From assembly GCA_029071325.1 (NCBI GenBank), contig JAIEAP010000017.1, positions 1 through 57,412 on the forward strand: a DNA stretch of 57,412 nucleotides, given 5' to 3'. Positions 27,067-35,675 of this stretch are shown in pieces; the stretch's first letter is position 1, and each line of letters begins with the position of its first letter. The notes beneath the pieces were generated by a model. It searched no databases. It saw only the letters and a list, made by a program, of their open reading frames with translations, and was not told the origin of the DNA. Source of the DNA: Lachnospiraceae bacterium (lineage in GTDB: Bacteria; Bacillota; Clostridia; Lachnospirales; Lachnospiraceae). The position numbers and the translations under genes are program-made.

Positions 27067-28161
27067 CTACCGGGATACCGGTCTCACCTCCCACTCAAAC
27101 CGTATGTTTAAATCTCTCCGGTATCCCTGCCAGTCATTTTGATAATCATCATAGACCTCTCTGCCATAGCCTCCCAGCCGGTAATAGCTGTTGGAAATAT
27201 CCACATCCGCCTGTGCCAGCAGATCCGCCTGCTGCTGCATCCATTGCTCCATCTGCCGCTGCGCCTGCTGCTGCAATTCCTTCTGATCCTCCACGGTTTC
27301 CATGCGCTGGTCCATCCGCTTCGCCTCCGCCCGGATGCGTATCACCTCAGTCAGGGGCTGTTCTGCATTGGGGGAATCCTGCGTCTCAAGCGCATACTCA
27401 CACTGAAAATTAGACAGCCGTATTGCCGCTCCGTCCTCCAGCACATATGCGTACTCCTGCAGCTTATGCTCTGACAGAAGCGCCGCTTCCCCAGTCTGCC
27501 TGCTCAAGATTCCCTTTGCCCGTTTTCCCTGCATCAGATAATAATCCGAAAAGAGGATTTCCTCTTCTCCCAATGTCAGATACGGAATCCACAGGTTTTC
27601 ATCGTTGTTGTGCTGTGCCTGAAACATGCTGCCCAACGTCACCGCCGCACGATCTTTTAGCTGCTTGTCCGATGCGATCAACGTATCCAGATAAGTGCCT
27701 ACCGCCTCTTTCAGCTTCTCCTGCATCCCCATCATATCACACATATCTTCACTGCTCACAAATAGCAGCGTATTTCTCGCAATTACATTCTGCTTCTCCA
27801 GATAAGACAGCAGTTCCGTTCTCTTTGCATCATCCTCAATCAGCGCTTCTCCAAGGATCAGCGCCTTCATGTGATTATAATCCATCTCACCGGGATAAGA
27901 CGTCTGTGCCTCCTGAAACAATGCATATCCATCTGTACCGGTGGCATCTGCACTCGTATTATTTTCCTTGTCTGAGCCATCCGAAGACACATCCTTTAAC
28001 TGTTCAAAGCCCAACTGCATTTTGTATCCCTCATCGGTAATATCCACATATGCTGCCAGCGGAAAATTCCGTTCCTCCAGTTCCGTACTGCTGCAGCCGG
28101 TAAGCGCCGCGGAACATATGATTACTGGCAGAAGTATTGCCGCTAATGCTCTAAGCCTCAT
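27067..28161 (-). CDS. gerAC: Spore germination protein, Ger(x)C family lipoprotein
   Basis: 364 residues. Signal peptide with lipobox ALTGC, then the GerAC domain common to spore germinant receptors (LGEALIEDD, NFQCEYALE and the C-terminal DISNSYYRLGGYGREVYDD). The C subunit is anchored on the outer face of the inner spore membrane and works with subunits A and B to sense nutrients. It overlaps the B gene by 11 bases and is last in the trio, the classical A-B-C order. GGAGGA six bases upstream sets the start. Confidence 0.9.
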   Translation of the reverse strand: MRLRALAAILLPVIICSAALTGCSSTELEERNFPLAAYVDITDEGYKMQLGFEQLKDVSSDGSDKENNTSADATGTDGYALFQEAQTSYPGEMDYNHMKALILGEALIEDDAKRTELLSYLEKQNVIARNTLLFVSSEDMCDMMGMQEKLKEAVGTYLDTLIASDKQLKDRAAVTLGSMFQAQHNNDENLWIPYLTLGEEEILFSDYYLMQGKRAKGILSRQTGEAALLSEHKLQEYAYVLEDGAAIRLSNFQCEYALETQDSPNAEQPLTEVIRIRAEAKRMDQRMETVEDQKELQQQAQRQMEQWMQQQADLLAQADVDISNSYYRLGGYGREVYDDYQNDWQGYRRDLNIRFEWEVRPVSR

Positions 28162-29308
28162 GATCTGTCCTCCTTCCTCCCCACTGTAATCCTAACAGTA
28201 TCAGGATGAACAGCGGAGCTCCCGCCCACATTTGGAAATAGTAAAAATATTCACGCCACTGCATACTCAGATAAAGCACTGCCGCCACCCCGAAGGTCAG
28301 CGCCATCACTGCCGCAACTGTCCAAAACTGCAATATCTTCTCACTCTGCACCGCCTCCTGCTGTCCTTCTTTCTCATCTGTCTTATCCTGCCCGGTGCCG
28401 GCTGCCCGTCCTTTGGCAAGGAACCTTAAAATATCCGAAGCATAAAACATATCTGTGTTTATAAACGCATACAGGGTAAAAAACCAGATAGCAACCATAA
28501 ACGCATCCTGCCGCTCAAAAAATCCTCCCGGCAGTTTCACCATACTCATAAGATCGATGACCGCATAAGGCATTTCCGCCAGCGCGCCAGTTCCAAAATT
28601 ACCAAGCAGCACCAGATATACCGCTCCATTTACACCTGCCGCGATCAGCAGGCTTTTCCTGCAGCCATTCCCCACCTGCCGGCTGTCCTGTAAATAGGGT
28701 GTCAGGAAAAACGCAAAGATCACAATGAGATAAAAGAGAAATACGATCCCTGTTCCCCGCAGCAGCGACCACAGATCATGGGAAAACACCGGCGTCCAGT
28801 ACCAGGTATCCACATCCTTGGCCGCCAGAAGCAGCATGAGCAATAAGGGCGCCATTAATATCCAGAACAGGATCTCATACACTCTTGCCCGCCCTTCAAT
28901 TCCACGCCAGATCCCGTAACCGCCCAACAGAATCAGAATAAAAACGACCAGCCAATATGTCTCATCCGGCAGAAGATGCTGCAAGACCAGATCCCCCAGC
29001 AGATAAACGCCGTAACCTGCCGTAAGCACTCCCTCACAAATATAGAAGACCAGCACGGGAATCCGAAGCCACAAAGGCATCCTCCGCATATGCGCTCCGA
29101 AATCTTTCCAGGAACCGGCCACAGAGCGTTCCAGGAACCACACCACCAAAAACGCCGGTAGCAACGCCAGCAACAGGGCAAAGATTCCGTCCTGACCCAA
29201 CAGCTTTGCCAGAAATGCAGGCAGCATTAACGTACTGATTCCGATCATATCGTAGACCAATAGACGTGTCATCTGTCGTACCGAAATTTTCTGATTCTCT
29301 GAAAACAT
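28151..29308 (-). CDS. gerAB: Spore germination permease-like protein, GerAB family
   Basis: 385 residues with about ten transmembrane segments of the APC-superfamily GerAB/endospore-germination permease family. The start VRQMTRLLVYDMIG and the block GVYLLGDLVLQHLLP are typical. The B subunit is the nutrient-binding part of the receptor in the inner spore membrane. GGAGG is ten bases before ATG 29308, and the ATG follows the A stop after two bases, so the three are translationally coupled. Confidence 0.92.
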   Translation of the reverse strand: MFSENQKISVRQMTRLLVYDMIGISTLMLPAFLAKLLGQDGIFALLLALLPAFLVVWFLERSVAGSWKDFGAHMRRMPLWLRIPVLVFYICEGVLTAGYGVYLLGDLVLQHLLPDETYWLVVFILILLGGYGIWRGIEGRARVYEILFWILMAPLLLMLLLAAKDVDTWYWTPVFSHDLWSLLRGTGIVFLFYLIVIFAFFLTPYLQDSRQVGNGCRKSLLIAAGVNGAVYLVLLGNFGTGALAEMPYAVIDLMSMVKLPGGFFERQDAFMVAIWFFTLYAFINTDMFYASDILRFLAKGRAAGTGQDKTDEKEGQQEAVQSEKILQFWTVAAVMALTFGVAAVLYLSMQWREYFYYFQMWAGAPLFILILLGLQWGGRRTDHEA

Positions 29309-29310
29309 AC

Positions 29311-30825
29311 TTACTTTTTCCTCCTATAACGGATACGGGCGCCGCGCCTGGTATAGATGGGACGGCGTTTTAAGGCAAACAACGGCAGCCTTACCATACT
29401 GTCACGCTCATCCTGATATTCATGCAGATCTGCCGCCACAAATGGCATCAGGTAAGGAATCCCAAAGCTTGTAAGATGCGACAGATGGATAAGAACCGTA
29501 AGCATTCCTACCAGAAAACCGAAAAAGCCCAGCCACGCACACATGGCAATAAAGAAAAACTTCAGTAGCCGAAATGCCGTAGCAAATTCCTCGTTTGGTA
29601 TTGCAAAAGAACACAGGGCAGTGAACGCAACAACAATGACTACAATGGGGCTTACCAGATTTGCCTCCACAGCCGCCTGTCCAATGATCAATCCTCCCAC
29701 AATACCAATGGTGCTGCCCAGATTTCCGGGCATCCGTATTCCCGCCTCCCGCAGCAGTTCAAAGGATACTTCCATCAGCAATATCTCCACTACACCCGGA
29801 AACGGCACGCCTTCCCGGGCTGCCGCAAAGGACAGCAGCAGTGTGGTGGGGAGTATCTGGGTATGAAAATTACTGACCACCAGATACATGCCTGGCAGCG
29901 TCATAGCAAAAAAGGATGCGATATAGCGCAGCCACCGCTCTAACGATGCGATCTCCCAGCGGTTATAATAATCATCGCTGGTTTTTAAGAAGGAATTATA
30001 ATCCGTAGGCAGAATCAACGCTACCGGGGAATTATCCGACAGCAGAACGATACGCCCTTCCAGTACCGCCATTGCCGCCCGATCCGGCCGGAGCGTTGTC
30101 TGGAACTGCGGAAACGGAGAATACCAATTCTCCTCCGAGAGCTGTTCCACGATTCCGCTGTCCAGAATGCCATCAATCTCAAATTGCTCCAGACGGCGTT
30201 CAATCTCTTCCAGCACCTGCGGACAGATCAGATCCTCCATGTAGATCAGATCTACGTTGGTCCGGCTGCGTACACCCAGAATTTTCTCCCGTATCTTAAC
30301 CTTGGGGCTTCGGATCCTCTTGCGGATCAACGCCGTATTCGCCTTGATAGATTCCGTAAAGCCCTCATTGGAACCCCGGATTACCTTTTCGGAGCTGGTA
30401 TCCTTGACTCCCGTTCCAGGATATCCTTTGTCCGGTATTTTCAGCGCTTTGTCATACCCGTCTACAAAGAGGATGATATCACCGGTCAGCATTCCGATCG
30501 CCGCGTCCATAATGGATGTGTAGGGCGTCACATCAGAAAGCCCCAGCGCATTTTGTTCCAGCCTGCGGTAGACCTCCTGCCTGCCGCAGCGGCACAGATC
30601 GTTTAAGAGCCGCCCTACCAGAGATTTCTCGAACATAGCGCTTCCGCCGGTCACCTCTATGTATGCCGCCATACATGCTATCTGCTGCTGATCACCCACA
30701 AACATATCCCGCATTTTAATATCTGCGCAGTCCGAAAAAATCTGCTGGAATGCCGCCTTATTTTCTGCCAGACTGCTGGATACCTGCTGTTCGCTTTTTC
30801 CTGAACCTTTATTTTTCTGAAACAT
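29311..30825 (-). CDS. gerAA: Spore germination protein, GerAA/SpoVAF family
   Basis: 504 residues. A large soluble N-terminal domain (about 1-280, with the FVDGYDKALKI and RGSNEGFTESIKANTALIRKRI blocks) is followed by about five membrane spans, the GerAA architecture. These A subunits form the ion channel of the nutrient receptor. It is the first gene of the operon. A strong terminator at 30852-30884 lies only 26 bases upstream, leaving little room for a promoter of its own; any sigma-G promoter must lie before that hairpin, which might act as an attenuator. Confidence 0.93.
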   Translation of the reverse strand: MFQKNKGSGKSEQQVSSSLAENKAAFQQIFSDCADIKMRDMFVGDQQQIACMAAYIEVTGGSAMFEKSLVGRLLNDLCRCGRQEVYRRLEQNALGLSDVTPYTSIMDAAIGMLTGDIILFVDGYDKALKIPDKGYPGTGVKDTSSEKVIRGSNEGFTESIKANTALIRKRIRSPKVKIREKILGVRSRTNVDLIYMEDLICPQVLEEIERRLEQFEIDGILDSGIVEQLSEENWYSPFPQFQTTLRPDRAAMAVLEGRIVLLSDNSPVALILPTDYNSFLKTSDDYYNRWEIASLERWLRYIASFFAMTLPGMYLVVSNFHTQILPTTLLLSFAAAREGVPFPGVVEILLMEVSFELLREAGIRMPGNLGSTIGIVGGLIIGQAAVEANLVSPIVVIVVAFTALCSFAIPNEEFATAFRLLKFFFIAMCAWLGFFGFLVGMLTVLIHLSHLTSFGIPYLMPFVAADLHEYQDERDSMVRLPLFALKRRPIYTRRGARIRYRRKK

Positions 30826-30851
30826 TTGGATTTCCTCCCTTACACAGACGC

Positions 30852-30884
30852 CAAAAAGGATAGACCTCAGTCTATCCTTTTCTT
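30852..30884 (-). terminator. Terminator downstream of the GntR gene
   Basis: On the minus strand AAAGGATAGAC pairs with GTCTATCCTTT around a TGAG loop, followed by T residues. It sits between the regulator (ends 30954) and gerAA (starts 30825). Confidence 0.8.
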
Positions 30885-30953
30885 TGTCACTATCCGTATT
30901 ATCTGCATATTTTATGATTCTATTCCCGATCTGTAAATGTTTCTATTTCCTGT

Positions 30954-31628
30954 TTACTCCTGTTCACGAATCATATTTTTCACTGCTTCCGCCTGATTTC
31001 TCACATGATCCAGCATGATCTCCGCCGCCGCAGATTTATCTTTCCGGCGCAGGGAATCTACGATATCCCGATGTTCCTTCAGCAGCCTCGGATAAGAACT
31101 GCTGTCCTTCAGATATTCTACACGGTAACGATACAACTGTTCCCGCAGATTATTCAGAAGATTCACCAATCTGGAATTACCGGTTGCCTGGTAAATAGCA
31201 TCATGAAATGCAACGTCTGCCTGTGCAATCTCCTTGACATTATTCGTGGCAAGAGATCTTTCAAAATCCGCGCTTGCCCGCTCCAATATCCCCAGTTGTT
31301 CCGAAGTGATACTTTCGGCGGCAAGCTTTACCGCCAATTCATCCAGCGCCCCTCTTACCTGCAGCACGTCCTCCATATCCTTCTCCGTCATACGCGCCAC
31401 CTCTGCGCCCCTGCGGGGAATTGTCACGGCAAGCCCTTCCTGCTCCAGCATACGGATTGCCTCCCGGATCGGCGTTCTGCTGACTCCCAGCTTGGCAGCA
31501 AGCTGCAGTTCCATCAGACGTTCTCCGGGCTTTAATTCCCCTTTTAAAATTGCCTCCCGCAATGTATTAAATACCACGTCCCGCAGCGGAAGGTAAGCAT
31601 TTGTGTTCAATTCCAGATTATCTGTCAT
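30954..31628 (-). CDS. GntR-family transcriptional regulator, FadR/FCD subfamily
   Basis: 224 residues. The N-terminal winged helix (KLGVSRTPIREAIRMLEQEG, about 45-70) matches GntR proteins and the C-terminal FCD helical domain (about 85-215) has the metal-site pattern of D and H residues (DVAFHDAIY, LLKEHRDIVD, MLDHVRN). Such regulators respond to small carboxylic acids. It follows ispE by 34 bases and is probably on the same transcript; the effector and targets cannot be read from the sequence. GGAGG five bases before the ATG. Confidence 0.9.
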   Translation of the reverse strand: MTDNLELNTNAYLPLRDVVFNTLREAILKGELKPGERLMELQLAAKLGVSRTPIREAIRMLEQEGLAVTIPRRGAEVARMTEKDMEDVLQVRGALDELAVKLAAESITSEQLGILERASADFERSLATNNVKEIAQADVAFHDAIYQATGNSRLVNLLNNLREQLYRYRVEYLKDSSSYPRLLKEHRDIVDSLRRKDKSAAAEIMLDHVRNQAEAVKNMIREQE

Positions 31629-31662
31629 CTCATCCTCCGATACTACTATTTCTACCGCTGTC

Positions 31663-32532
31663 TTATCGGCGGTTATTATAGATACCCGTCACAAACACCT
31701 GTCTGGTCAGTCCTGAACTTCGCAGAACAGACGCTGCCCGTTTGGCATCTTTCCTATCTTGAAACAGCCCGAATACGGTTGGACCGCTCCCGCTCATCAT
31801 GGCATTCAGAGCGCCCTGCTCCCGCATGATATCTTTAATTGCAGCAATTTCGGGATATCGCTCCACAGTTACCGTCTCCAGCAGGTTGCCCATACGGCTC
31901 GCTATATCGTTAAGCTCCTTCCCTTTGATGGCACGGATCAACCCCTCTATATCCGGATGCCTGGTATCTTCATTCAACTGCAGATGTTCATATACATACT
32001 TTGTGGAGACACTGACCTGAGGCTTGGCGATCAGCACCGGACACTTCACCATCGGCGGCAGAGAGGTAAGCTTTTCTCCGATTCCTTCCGCCAGTGCCGT
32101 TCCCCGCATCAGACAGTATGGTACATCTGCCCCAAGCGTCACCCCCCGCGTCATCAGCTCTGTGCGTTTTAAACCGAGAGAAAACATCTCATTCATTCCA
32201 TAGAGCACACCTGCTGCATCCGTACTTCCTCCCGCCATTCCTGCCGCTACCGGAATCCGCTTTTCAAGGTGAATCTCTACGCCGCCTTCTATATGGAATT
32301 CCTCCATCAAAAGCTGTGCTGCACGATATGCCAGATTATTTTCGTTGGCTGGCAGAAAGCTCAAGTTTGAAGTCAGATGGATTCCCTTATCTGCTTTGCG
32401 GATGGTCAGGCTGTCACACAGATGGATAGTCTGCATTACCATCTTTACCTCATGATAACCATCTTCTCTGCGCCGCAGCACATCCAGCCCAAGATTTATT
32501 TTGGCCAATGCCTTTACTGCAATTTCATCCAT
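31663..32532 (-). CDS. ispE: 4-diphosphocytidyl-2-C-methyl-D-erythritol kinase
   Basis: 289 residues, GHMP kinase of the methylerythritol phosphate route to isoprenoids. The N-terminal KALAKINLGLDVLRRREDGYHE, of which LAKINLGLDV is the key part, and the ATP loop VAAGMAGGSTDAAG are clear, as is GSGPTVFGLF at the C-terminus. ATG 32532 has GGAG eight bases before it; the ATG at 32559 would add nine residues and lies on the -10 side of the promoter. A consensus promoter is at 32571-32599. Confidence 0.95.
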   Translation of the reverse strand: MDEIAVKALAKINLGLDVLRRREDGYHEVKMVMQTIHLCDSLTIRKADKGIHLTSNLSFLPANENNLAYRAAQLLMEEFHIEGGVEIHLEKRIPVAAGMAGGSTDAAGVLYGMNEMFSLGLKRTELMTRGVTLGADVPYCLMRGTALAEGIGEKLTSLPPMVKCPVLIAKPQVSVSTKYVYEHLQLNEDTRHPDIEGLIRAIKGKELNDIASRMGNLLETVTVERYPEIAAIKDIMREQGALNAMMSGSGPTVFGLFQDRKDAKRAASVLRSSGLTRQVFVTGIYNNRR

Positions 32533-32570
32533 TGTATTTCTCCTGTATTTTGTATACATTATACAATAAT

Positions 32571-32599
32571 ATCTTACCCATTTTTTGTAAAAAAGTCAA
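32571..32599 (-). promoter_or_regulatory. Sigma-A promoter of ispE
   Basis: Minus-strand TTGACT (32599-32594), 17 bases, TAAGAT (32576-32571). It lies back to back with the sigma-D-like promoter for the 32698 gene. Confidence 0.7.
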
Positions 32600-32608
32600 T
32601 TCTGACCC

Positions 32609-32636
32609 TAAGTTTTTTTCCTGCCCGAACCGATAT
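32609..32636 (+). promoter_or_regulatory. Sigma-D-like (flagellar) promoter for the 32698 gene
   Basis: TAAG (32609-32612), 16 bases, ACCGATAT (32629-32636), against the consensus TAAA, 15, GCCGATAA. The spacing equals that of the flhP promoter at 5568-5595. It is the only promoter-like signal before this gene. Confidence 0.55.
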
Positions 32637-32652
32637 ATATCGTAAAAGAATT

Positions 32653-32690
32653 ACTGGGTATGGATACCCAGTGCACCAAGACCAAGGAGG
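32653..32690 (+). promoter_or_regulatory. Leader hairpin with GGA loop plus Shine-Dalgarno: candidate CsrA site
   Basis: ACTGGGT (32653-32659) and ACCCAGT (32666-32672) form a perfect stem presenting ATGGAT in the loop. A(N)GGA in a hairpin loop is the CsrA recognition motif. The Shine-Dalgarno AAGGAGG (32684-32690) 12 bases on gives a second GGA. This two-site layout resembles the CsrA-controlled flagellin leader of Bacillus. Whether a CsrA gene exists in this genome cannot be seen here. Confidence 0.45.
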
Positions 32691-32697
32691 GTAAAAT

Positions 32698-33285
32698 ATG
32701 AGCGTTAATTCTATTAACAACAGTTATGCTTCTGCTGTAGCTTCTGAACCGACAAGGACAAGTTCCAACGCTAAGAGTTCAGCAAAAGCAGACACCACAG
32801 CTGATTCTACCGGTGTTATCTACGAGAAGAGTTCTTCCTCACAGACTCAGGAAAGCAAAAAATCACAGCAGGCTTCTGTCGTTGCACAGTTGAAGGCAGA
32901 CGCCAACAAACGCGCGGAGCAGCTTACCAGCATCGTTCGGCAGATGATGAGCAAACAGGGCAAGGCTATCGGCAATGCTGATGATATGTGGTCTTTCCTT
33001 GCAAGCGGTAAGTACACGGTTTCCGCAGATGTAAAGGCTCAGGCTCAGAAGGATATTGCTGAAGATGGCTACTGGGGCGTATCTCAGACCTCCGATCGCA
33101 TTTTAGACTTCGCCAAAGCTTTATCCGGCGGTGACAAATCCAAGGCTGAGGAACTGTTGGAAGCTTTCAAGAAAGGCTTCAAGCAGGCAACCAAATCCTG
33201 GGGCAAGGCTCTTCCCGATATCTCCCAGAGAACTTATGATGCAGTTGTCGATAAGTTCGATACATGGATGAACGAGGAAGACTAA
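32698..33285 (+). CDS. Uncharacterised 195-aa protein, probable motility-regulon member
   Basis: 195 residues with no signal peptide or membrane segment. The first 60 residues are low complexity, rich in S, A, T and K (for example SSNAKSSAKADTTADSTG), likely disordered. The remainder is a compact helical domain (QLKADANKRAEQLTSIVRQM, GKYTVSADVKAQAQKDIAED, RILDFAKALSGGDKSKAEEL, WGKALPDISQRTYDAVVDKF). I do not recognise a named family. The disordered N-terminus, a sigma-D-like promoter and a CsrA-like leader hint at export through the flagellar system or a late flagellar role, which is inference. Strong AAGGAGG seven bases before the ATG suggests high expression. Confidence 0.85.
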   Translation: MSVNSINNSYASAVASEPTRTSSNAKSSAKADTTADSTGVIYEKSSSSQTQESKKSQQASVVAQLKADANKRAEQLTSIVRQMMSKQGKAIGNADDMWSFLASGKYTVSADVKAQAQKDIAEDGYWGVSQTSDRILDFAKALSGGDKSKAEELLEAFKKGFKQATKSWGKALPDISQRTYDAVVDKFDTWMNEED

Positions 33286-33318
33286 CATCGGTGTTGTGTT
33301 ACCATTTAACATATTTGC

Positions 33319-33358
33319 AAAAAAGCTGCTGTACCAAAAAAGGTACAGCAGCTTTTAT
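33319..33358. terminator. Bidirectional terminator
   Basis: A perfect 15-bp stem, AAAAGCTGCTGTACC at 33321-33335 with 33342-33356, loop of six A, followed by T residues. It lies between the convergent genes ending at 33285 and 33369. Confidence 0.9.
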
Positions 33359-33368
33359 ATTCTCTTGA

Positions 33369-34136
33369 TCATATTCCCATCCGCGCTACGCGCTTTGCAT
33401 CCTCCGCACTTTTCACGGCGGCGGCACGCTGCACCTGGGTAAGGCTTCCGTTCTCCACCTTATCCTGCGCCCGCATGAGCTCACGGCGCATATCTGCTTC
33501 CTGAGCCGCTTTCGCCTCCAGAATGGCTTCATTCAAGGACAGCATCTTTGCGTCCAGCATAGATACGATACCCGCACATTCCCGCAGATCCTTGCTGATA
33601 TACTCCGGTGCATTTCCCTCAAATTTATAATAAATCTTGTGTTCCAGACTCGCCCAAAAGTCCATGGCGATGGTGCGGATCTGAATCTCTACCTTGGTAT
33701 CTACCACACGGTCCGACAAAAAAATAGGAACCGTCACAAGCATATGATAACTCTTGTAACCGCTTTCCTTTGGATGCTTGATGTAATCTTTCACGGAAAC
33801 CACCGTAAGGTCATTCTGCTTTCCAATCATCTCAGCCATACGGTAAATATCAGATATGAATGAACATACAATGCGGATGCCTGCAATGTCGTTCACATAA
33901 TTCACCATGTTATCAATTGTGCTTTCATAGCCATTTCTCTTCAGTTTTGCAACAATGCTCTCCGGTTTCTTGATTCTTTTCTTTATGTATTCGATCGGAT
34001 TATATTGATGCACGTGCTGGAATTCATCATTGAGTATCTCCAGCTTAGTTCCTACTTCCTTTAGTGCAGAATTATAAAGAAAAATAATCGTATTCCAACC
34101 GTCAACACCTTCTGATAATTCGATTGGTGTTCTCAT
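33369..34136 (-). CDS. Small alarmone synthetase (RelA/SpoT nucleotidyltransferase domain)
   Basis: 255 residues with only the (p)ppGpp synthetase domain, no hydrolase or TGS domain, as in RelQ/YjbM. Motifs seen: RIKKPESIVAKLKRNGYE, NDIAGIRIVCSF, HPKESGYKSYHMLV and VEIQIRTIAMDFWASLEHKIYYK (in part VEIQIRTIAMDFW), followed by a basic C-terminal helix region involved in tetramer formation. It makes ppGpp or pGpp from GDP/GMP and ATP under stress. GGAGGGG about nine bases before the ATG; a TATAAT lies at 34198-34193 but its -35 is poor. Confidence 0.9.
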   Translation of the reverse strand: MRTPIELSEGVDGWNTIIFLYNSALKEVGTKLEILNDEFQHVHQYNPIEYIKKRIKKPESIVAKLKRNGYESTIDNMVNYVNDIAGIRIVCSFISDIYRMAEMIGKQNDLTVVSVKDYIKHPKESGYKSYHMLVTVPIFLSDRVVDTKVEIQIRTIAMDFWASLEHKIYYKFEGNAPEYISKDLRECAGIVSMLDAKMLSLNEAILEAKAAQEADMRRELMRAQDKVENGSLTQVQRAAAVKSAEDAKRVARMGI

Positions 34137-34281
34137 GTATTATACCCCTCCACATTAGTTCCATTATATGTAGCGAACATTTGCTTATGTATATTATAAC
34201 ACACTTTTGTGAATAATGTTGGAGTTCTTTTATTTTTTAAGTAAATTTTAATAATTTTGCACAAATATACAATTTTCTACA

Positions 34282-35355
34282 CTATAGGTCGAGTTTCAGA
34301 TCATTCTCCCGAATCCAACCGATTTTGCGGAAAAACAACCCAAACAGCCATGTCAGCACACCGGGCAGAAGGAAGCAGATCAACAGCATACCAATCCAGT
34401 CCATGACCGTGATTGTCGCCTTACTGCCTTCCGCAATAGCATTGAGCCAACCGGTATAGACGCCAATCTGTCCTACCAGACCACAGGTTCCCATGCCGGA
34501 TGCCACTGCTGCACCATCCATCTTCAGCTGGAACAGACACGTTGCAATAGGGCCCGTTACGGCAGACGTCAGGATCGCAGGAATCCAGATTCTCGGATTT
34601 TTCACGATATTTCCCATCTGGAGCATGGAGGTTCCGATCCCCTGGGCAAAAAAACCTCCCCACTTATTCTCCCGGAAGCTTAAGACCGCAAAACCAACCA
34701 TCTGCGCACAGCAGCCGGCCAGCGCCGCGCCTCCTGCAAGACCAGTCAGCCCCAGTGCCGCACAGATCGCCGCACTGCTGATAGGAAGCGTCAGAGCAAT
34801 TCCCACAATGACAGATACCAGAATACCCATAAAGAAAGGCTGGAGCTCCGTTGCCCACATAATAGCATTTCCCACGGCACTGGCTGCCGTTCCGATCGCC
34901 GGCGCCCACCACATAGACAGACCCACGCCCACCATAATGGTAACGCAGGGTGTGACGATAATGTCAATCTTCGTCTCCTTGGATACGGCCTTCCCAAATT
35001 CTGCCGCAAAGATACTCACTACAAGAACCGCCAGCGGTCCGCCGGCGCCTCCCAGAGTATTTGCCGCAGCGCCTACTGCAGCCAGTGAAAACAATACCAA
35101 CGCCGGACATTGCAGTGCGTAACCGATAGAGATTGCCATTGCCGGCCCTGTCGCCGCCTTGGCATATCCGCCGATTTCTACCAGCAGTTCAACGCCTGCC
35201 TGTTCTCCAATCGTACTGATGATGGTGCCGATCAACAGAGACGCAAAAAGTCCCTGCGCCATGGCTCCCAGCGCATCAATTCCGTATCGTTTTCCTGAGA
35301 TGATAATATTTTTACGCTTTAAAAACGCCTTTAGTTTCTCCCAAAATGCTTTCAC
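34282..35355 (-). CDS. PfoR-like membrane protein (PTS EIIC_2 family)
   Basis: 357 residues with about nine hydrophobic spans and glycine/alanine-rich helices. It matches the PTS_EIIC_2 family, which includes the so-called regulatory protein PfoR of clostridia. No EIIA or EIIB domain is attached or adjacent, so sugar phosphotransfer is unproven. The start is GTG 35355, with GGAGGG seven bases before it. It is the last gene of the trmH-88aa run (51-base gap) on the minus strand. Confidence 0.8.
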   Translation of the reverse strand: MKAFWEKLKAFLKRKNIIISGKRYGIDALGAMAQGLFASLLIGTIISTIGEQAGVELLVEIGGYAKAATGPAMAISIGYALQCPALVLFSLAAVGAAANTLGGAGGPLAVLVVSIFAAEFGKAVSKETKIDIIVTPCVTIMVGVGLSMWWAPAIGTAASAVGNAIMWATELQPFFMGILVSVIVGIALTLPISSAAICAALGLTGLAGGAALAGCCAQMVGFAVLSFRENKWGGFFAQGIGTSMLQMGNIVKNPRIWIPAILTSAVTGPIATCLFQLKMDGAAVASGMGTCGLVGQIGVYTGWLNAIAEGSKATITVMDWIGMLLICFLLPGVLTWLFGLFFRKIGWIRENDLKLDL

Positions 35356-35406
35356 TTTCTGTCCCTCCTTAACGCATGCTTGTCTTCGTCTCCTGCATGT
35401 GCAGCT

Positions 35407-35673
35407 TCAATCTTCTTCGATGACACGGATCTCCATGTAATCAAAGGGAATGTCCTCCACAAAGTTATCCTGATAAAATCTGGTCACTGAGTGCCGCCGG
35501 AACTCCTCGATATTGCGGTCCAGCCAGATGGGCTTGCCCAGGTCAAAGCCATAGCATGCTTCCTCTATTGCCCGGAACACCTTATGAGTTCTGGTATCAT
35601 CCGAGCCGTCGCATATCGTAACATCCTTCATGAGACGGCTGTCCTTCCATTGTTTGACCCATAACCGAAACAT
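35407..35673 (-). CDS. Conserved hypothetical protein, 88 aa
   Basis: A small acidic protein (MFRLWVKQWKDSRLMKD, then DDTRTHKVFRAIEEACYGFD and PIWLDRNIEEFRRHSVTRFY). No signal, membrane segment or cofactor motif is visible and I do not recognise a named domain. The start is supported by AGGAGG five bases before ATG 35673, inside the last codons of the upstream methyltransferase, two bases after whose stop it begins. It is therefore likely to be cotranslated with the rRNA methylase. Its function cannot be inferred beyond that. Confidence 0.78.
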   Translation of the reverse strand: MFRLWVKQWKDSRLMKDVTICDGSDDTRTHKVFRAIEEACYGFDLGKPIWLDRNIEEFRRHSVTRFYQDNFVEDIPFDYMEIRVIEED

Positions 35674-35675
35674 CG

